Source: Pseudonocardia lacus
GTDB lineage: Bacteria; Actinomycetota; Actinomycetes; Mycobacteriales; Pseudonocardiaceae
DNA length: 38,092 bases
Direction of reading: 5' to 3'
Assembly (NCBI RefSeq): GCF_018531445.1
Contig: NZ_JAHDTH010000055.1
Span: forward strand, 1 to 38,092
The notes under the pieces are model-generated. The model was given only the letters and a program-made list of their open reading frames with translations. It made no database searches and was not told where the DNA came from. Position numbers and translations under genes: made by a program. How positions within the stretch are numbered: position 1 is the stretch's first letter; each line of letters begins with the position of its first letter. This document shows, in pieces, positions 34,862 to 38,092 of the stretch.

Positions 34862-35574
34862 CGGATGACCCCGGCCCGCATCGCGAGGGCCACCATCTGC
34901 GCGCGGTCGCCGGTGCCCAGCTTGCGGCCGATGCGCGACAGGTGGCTCTTCACGGTGAGCGCGGACAGGCTCAGCGCCTCGCCGATCTCCTTGTTGGACT
35001 GGCCGTCGGCGACCAGCTGGAGAACTTCGACCTCGCGGGCGGAGAGCTCGCGAGGGGTGTTGTCGGTACCCGGGACCCGGGTACCGGTGGCGAGTAGCGG
35101 GGCGACCGTCGGGTCGGCGTACACGCCGCCGTCCAGCACCCGCTTCACGCCGTCGGTCACGATCGCCGCGGACGCCGACTTCAGCAGGTAGGCCTGAGCG
35201 CCTGCCTGGAAAGCCGACCGTACGGCGTACGGGTCGTCCGACGATGCCAGCACCACGAGTCGGTTCCAACCCAGTGCCCGGAGCTCGGTCACCAGGTCGA
35301 GCCCGCTGCCATCGGGAAGCCCGAGGTCCAGGATCGCCAGATCGCACGGACCGTTGGCGTGAGCCCTGGCCCGGGCCTCGGCTACCGAGGCTGCCTCGTA
35401 CACCGTTCCCGCGCCCATCGAACGCAGGCGCGCGGCGATTGCCTCGCGCAGGAGCGGATGGTCGTCGACCACCAGCACCGAGAACAGCTCTTCCCGCGGG
35501 TGCGGGACCATCGCAGGCGACAACACGGCACCTGTAGTGCCGCGCACTGGTGCGCCCTGGCCCACAACGGCCAC
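34858..35574 (-). CDS. Orphan LuxR/NarL-type response regulator
   Basis: The 238-residue regulator has an N-terminal extension of about 30 residues, then a receiver domain with Asp37-Asp38 (VLVVDDHPLL), phospho-acceptor Asp83 (LAILDLGLPDGSG), Ser111 and Lys132 (YLLKSAS), so the pocket is intact. The LuxR-type HTH is at about 173-238 (TPRELSAREVEVLQLVADGQSNKEIGEALSLSALTVKSHLSRIGRKLG). GTG 35574 is supported by AGGGAGGT at 35588-35581 with 6-nt spacing. There is no adjacent kinase. From memory, the hemE/DUF3000/regulator/rnd order resembles the whiI neighbourhood of streptomycetes, so it may be a developmental regulator; this is inferred. Confidence 0.92.
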   Translation of the reverse strand: MAVVGQGAPVRGTTGAVLSPAMVPHPREELFSVLVVDDHPLLREAIAARLRSMGAGTVYEAASVAEARARAHANGPCDLAILDLGLPDGSGLDLVTELRALGWNRLVVLASSDDPYAVRSAFQAGAQAYLLKSASAAIVTDGVKRVLDGGVYADPTVAPLLATGTRVPGTDNTPRELSAREVEVLQLVADGQSNKEIGEALSLSALTVKSHLSRIGRKLGTGDRAQMVALAMRAGVIR

Positions 35575-35817
35575 GTTATTACCTCCCTGGAGTCGGTCGT
35601 TGCCCCCCGACCGGCACCAGATCCCCGGACTGCGAAGGGTGTTCCTGCGCCGCCCGGGGAGGTGTCGTGGAGGAAGCCTAGCCCCCCAAGCGGTCTAACG
35701 TCGTTATCGCATCGAACTTGTGGGGGTGAAAGTTACAGCCTTGTCGACACCGATCTACCCGTCCGGGTGAGCACTGTGATCACCATGAGCGGTGTTCATG
35801 CAGGTCACGGTGGGTAT
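35575..35817. promoter_or_regulatory. Leader and promoter region of the orphan regulator
   Basis: The 243-bp gap between DUF3000 and the regulator holds the strong ribosome binding site of the latter, a minus-strand TAGGCT (-10 type, within 35676-35683), and a palindrome TAACG-T-CGTTA (35696-35706) about 15 bp upstream of it. The palindrome could be an operator. No gene is seen. Confidence 0.4.
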
Positions 35818-36405
35818 TCAGCCGGAACGCCGGGTGAGAGAAGTGGCTCCGACCGGCGGAAGCCCTGCGGCCGAAGCGACCAACGCGCAGAAAGCCTCGC
35901 CGTGCGGTCGGAGGTCGGTGCCCCGCGGGGTCCACGACGCTCGCAGCTCCACGTCGTCCTCCCGGCGCTGCCCGGCGATGTCGCCGAACCGGACCGACGA
36001 CGTCTGCGTGACGGTGCCGCCCAGCGCCGCGTACTCCGCCCCGGCCCCGTCCAGCGCCTCGGTCAGCCACGACCACCCCACGACGGGCAGCATCTCGTCG
36101 CCGAGCTGCTCGGGCTCCAGGCGCGCCTGGACGAAGCAGACCAACCGGAACGTGCCCTCCCAGGCGTCCTGACCGGCCGGGTCGTGCAGCAGGATCAGCC
36201 GGCCCGACGTGTCGGGCTCCAACTCGTCCAGTTCGTCGCCGGCGTCGTGGTCGGCATCGGCCTCCACGCTGAACGCCCACGTGTAGGGGGCCAGCCGCGG
36301 CGGCGCGTCGACGGACGAGATCCGTAACTCCGGCCGCGGACGCACTGCGCGCAGCGAGGCGACCGCCTGCTGGAACGGCGGTGGTGGGGCGGTCGAATCG
36401 GACAC
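35818..36405 (-). CDS. DUF3000 family protein
   Basis: This 195-residue soluble protein belongs to an actinobacterial family of unknown function. Recognisable blocks are PPFQQAVASLRAVRPRPELRISSVDAPPRLAPYTWAFSVEA (8-48), GRLILLHDPAGQDAWEGTFRLVCFVQARLEPE and PVVGWSWLTEALDGAGAEYAALGGTVTQTSSVRFGDI. It is conserved next to rnd and hemE in related genomes. The GTG start lies 8 nt after TAAAGT (36419-36414) and has no Shine-Dalgarno sequence. The C-terminal residues after GLPPVG vary in such proteins. Confidence 0.88.
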   Translation of the reverse strand: MSDSTAPPPPFQQAVASLRAVRPRPELRISSVDAPPRLAPYTWAFSVEADADHDAGDELDELEPDTSGRLILLHDPAGQDAWEGTFRLVCFVQARLEPEQLGDEMLPVVGWSWLTEALDGAGAEYAALGGTVTQTSSVRFGDIAGQRREDDVELRASWTPRGTDLRPHGEAFCALVASAAGLPPVGATSLTRRSG

Positions 36406-36557
36406 GGACGAGGACTTTAGGTCGCGCTGGGTGATCGCCGATCGAGGCGCGCCGCGCGGCTGCCCATTCCGGGTGAGGTCGGGGCGCGAGCGCGCTGCGG
36501 GGACGCGCCGAGGTCGCGGTCGAGGCCGTCGGTCCGGCGTGGGAGACTGGTGCTGTC

Positions 36558-37625
36558 ATGGTCCTGCACCCCGCCCCGGCCGCTCTCGGTCACCGCCGCG
36601 ACCTCTCCGCGGCGCCGCTGCTCGTCGCCATGCGCGGCGGCACGCCGTCGCGCGTCCCGGTCTGGTTCATGCGCCAGGCCGGCCGCTCGCTGCCCGAGTA
36701 CCGGGCGCTGCGCGCCGACACCGGCATGCTGCAGTCCTGCTTCACCCCCGACCTGACCTGCGAGATCACCCTGCAGCCGGTGCGCCGGCACGGGGTCGAC
36801 GCGGCCATCCTGTTCAGCGACATCGTGGTGCCGCTGCACGCCGCGGGCGTCGGGGTCGACATCGTGCCCGGCACCGGGCCCGTCGTCGCCCAGCCGGTGC
36901 GCACCGAGGCCGACGTCGACCGCCTCCCCGTCCTGCTCGCCGAGCAGGTCGAGCCGGTGGCCGATGCGGTGCGGCTGCTGCTGCCCGAGCTGGGGCGCAC
37001 GCCGCTCATCGGGTTCAGCGGCGCGCCGTTCACGCTGGCGTCCTACCTGGTCGAGGGCGGTCCCAGCCGCAACCACGAGCGCACCAAGGCGCTCATGCGC
37101 GCCGAGCCCCGGGTCTGGCACCGGTTGATGTCCGCGCTGACCGACCTGGCCACCACGTTCCTGCGCGCCCAGATCGACGCGGGCGTCGACGCCGTGCAGC
37201 TGTTCGACTCCTGGGCGGGCGCACTCTCCGAGCGCGATTACCGCGAGTACGTGCAGCCGCACTCCGCCCGCGTGCTCGCCGGGGTGGCCGACGCCGGCGT
37301 GCCCCGGGTGCACTTCGGCGTGGGCACGGGCGAGCTGCTGGGGGCCATGGCCGAGGCCGGGACCGACGTCATCGGCGTCGACTGGCGCGTCCCGCTGAAC
37401 GAGGCCGCGCACCGCACCGGCAACCGCCACCCCGTCCAGGGCAACCTCGACCCGGCGGTCCTGTTCGCCGACTGGCCCTCGATCGAGGCCGAGGTCCGCC
37501 GGATCGTCGACGAGGGCAGGCTCGCGCCCGGGCACGTGTTCAACCTGGGGCACGGCGTGCTGCCCGGCACCGACCCGACCGTGCTGACCAGGGTCGTCGA
37601 ACTGGTGCACTCGCTGCGGCCGTGA
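36558..37625 (+). CDS. hemE: Uroporphyrinogen decarboxylase
   Basis: HemE removes four carboxyl groups from uroporphyrinogen III to give coproporphyrinogen III in haem synthesis. The 355-residue cytoplasmic enzyme shows [17 protein letters not shown] (33-49; Arg39, Arg43), the catalytic aspartate in [12 protein letters not shown] (Asp88), [29 protein letters not shown] and [13 protein letters not shown] near the C-terminus. ATG 36558 leads into a normal-length N-terminus. It overlaps the next haem gene by 4 nt (GTGA). DUF3000 is divergent upstream. Confidence 0.96.
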   Translation: MVLHPAPAALGHRRDLSAAPLLVAMRGGTPSRVPVWFMRQAGRSLPEYRALRADTGMLQSCFTPDLTCEITLQPVRRHGVDAAILFSDIVVPLHAAGVGVDIVPGTGPVVAQPVRTEADVDRLPVLLAEQVEPVADAVRLLLPELGRTPLIGFSGAPFTLASYLVEGGPSRNHERTKALMRAEPRVWHRLMSALTDLATTFLRAQIDAGVDAVQLFDSWAGALSERDYREYVQPHSARVLAGVADAGVPRVHFGVGTGELLGAMAEAGTDVIGVDWRVPLNEAAHRTGNRHPVQGNLDPAVLFADWPSIEAEVRRIVDEGRLAPGHVFNLGHGVLPGTDPTVLTRVVELVHSLRP

Positions 37626-38092
37626 CGGCGCGCGTGGCGGTGGTCGGGGCCGGGATCTCCGGCCTCACGGCCGCGCACCGGCTGCGCGCCCTGCTGGGGC
37701 CGGCCGCCGCGATCACGGTGCTCGACCAGCGCGACCGGATCGGTGGCGTGCTGCGCACGGTCGACCTGGCGGGCGTGCCGTTCGACGTCGGCGCCGAGGC
37801 GTTCCTCGCCCGCCGCCCCGAGGTCCCCGCGCTGCTGGCCGAGCTGGGCCTGGACGGCGAGCAGGTGCACCCCACCGGCGCCGCCCCGTCCGTGCGCGCC
37901 GGGGGGATCACCCGGCCCCTGCCCGGCGGCACGCTGATGGGCGTGCCGACCAGCGCCGCCCGGCTGGACGGGCTGCTGTCCCCGGCCGCCGTCGCCGCCG
38001 TCGCGGCCGAGCCGTCCACGCCGCTCGAATGGGCGCCCGGCCAGGACGTCGCCGTCGGCGCGCTGCTGCGCGCCCGCTTCGGCGACGAGCCG
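37622..38092 (+). CDS. hemY: Copro/protoporphyrinogen oxidase, 5' part
   Basis: The frame runs off the right edge after 157 codons. It begins [20 protein letters not shown], an FAD-binding Rossmann motif (GxGxxG), followed by [37 protein letters not shown], typical of HemY/HemG oxidases. In actinobacteria the enzyme oxidises coproporphyrinogen III to coproporphyrin III in the coproporphyrin-dependent haem route. The GTG start overlaps the hemE TGA, so the two are translationally coupled. Confidence 0.92.
   Translation, partial: MTARVAVVGAGISGLTAAHRLRALLGPAAAITVLDQRDRIGGVLRTVDLAGVPFDVGAEAFLARRPEVPALLAELGLDGEQVHPTGAAPSVRAGGITRPLPGGTLMGVPTSAARLDGLLSPAAVAAVAAEPSTPLEWAPGQDVAVGALLRARFGDEP

Overview
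The window is about 38 kb of very GC-rich DNA from an actinomycete, most like Pseudonocardia or another Pseudonocardiaceae. The evidence is gene content and order: trpC-trpB-trpA-lgt as in many actinobacteria; dxs / ribonuclease D / DUF3000 / hemE / hemY, which matches the order I recall from mycobacteria and streptomycetes; F420-type oxidoreductases; a GlgX-TreY-TreZ trehalose route; and many leaderless-type starts (a TANNNT -10 box 6-8 nt before ATG/GTG). No tRNA, rRNA, insertion sequence, phage gene or cas gene was recognised.

Layout. 1-5.6 kb: a thiolase C-terminal fragment joined directly to the trp region, then the Trp-associated membrane protein, trpC, trpB, trpA, lgt and a DUF2461 gene. 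5.6-11.2 kb: pyruvate kinase, acyl-CoA thioesterase II, a dienelactone hydrolase family protein, a 465-bp intergenic region with a large palindrome, then metY and a CoA-binding protein. 11.2-14.4 kb: a frameshifted membrane protein gene, a DUF418 membrane protein, malate dehydrogenase with a strong terminator, and a frameshifted small helical protein. 14.4-23.1 kb: treZ, then a divergent marR / membrane protein / LLM oxidoreductase module sitting between treZ and treY, then treY and glgX. 23.1-26.1 kb: a divergent PPOX-type F420 enzyme and HIT protein, a histidine phosphatase, a palindromic intergenic element and an MFS transporter. 26.1-29.6 kb: an array of three micro-ORFs, then two tandem membrane-bound diguanylate cyclases. 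29.6-38.1 kb: dxs, an OmpR-type response regulator and histidine kinase, ribonuclease D, an orphan LuxR-type response regulator, DUF3000, hemE and the start of hemY.

Most genes are housekeeping: tryptophan, lipoprotein, methionine, trehalose/glycogen, isoprenoid and haem metabolism. The most unusual feature is at 26121-26276 on the minus strand. Three copies of an identical 21-nt unit lie exactly 61 bp apart. Each encodes the hexapeptide fMet-Arg-Asn-Lys-Asn-Trp followed by a stop, and each has its own differently spelled but strong Shine-Dalgarno sequence 6-7 nt upstream. The flanking DNA between copies is not conserved apart from these ribosome binding sites. This looks like a tandem micropeptide (minigene) array with no larger ORF after it, and I do not recognise it as a described system. 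Secondary points of interest are the two likely single-base frameshifts, the symmetric marR divergent promoter, the PPOX/HIT promoter with overlapping -10 boxes and a 13-codon leader ORF, and two large nested intergenic palindromes.
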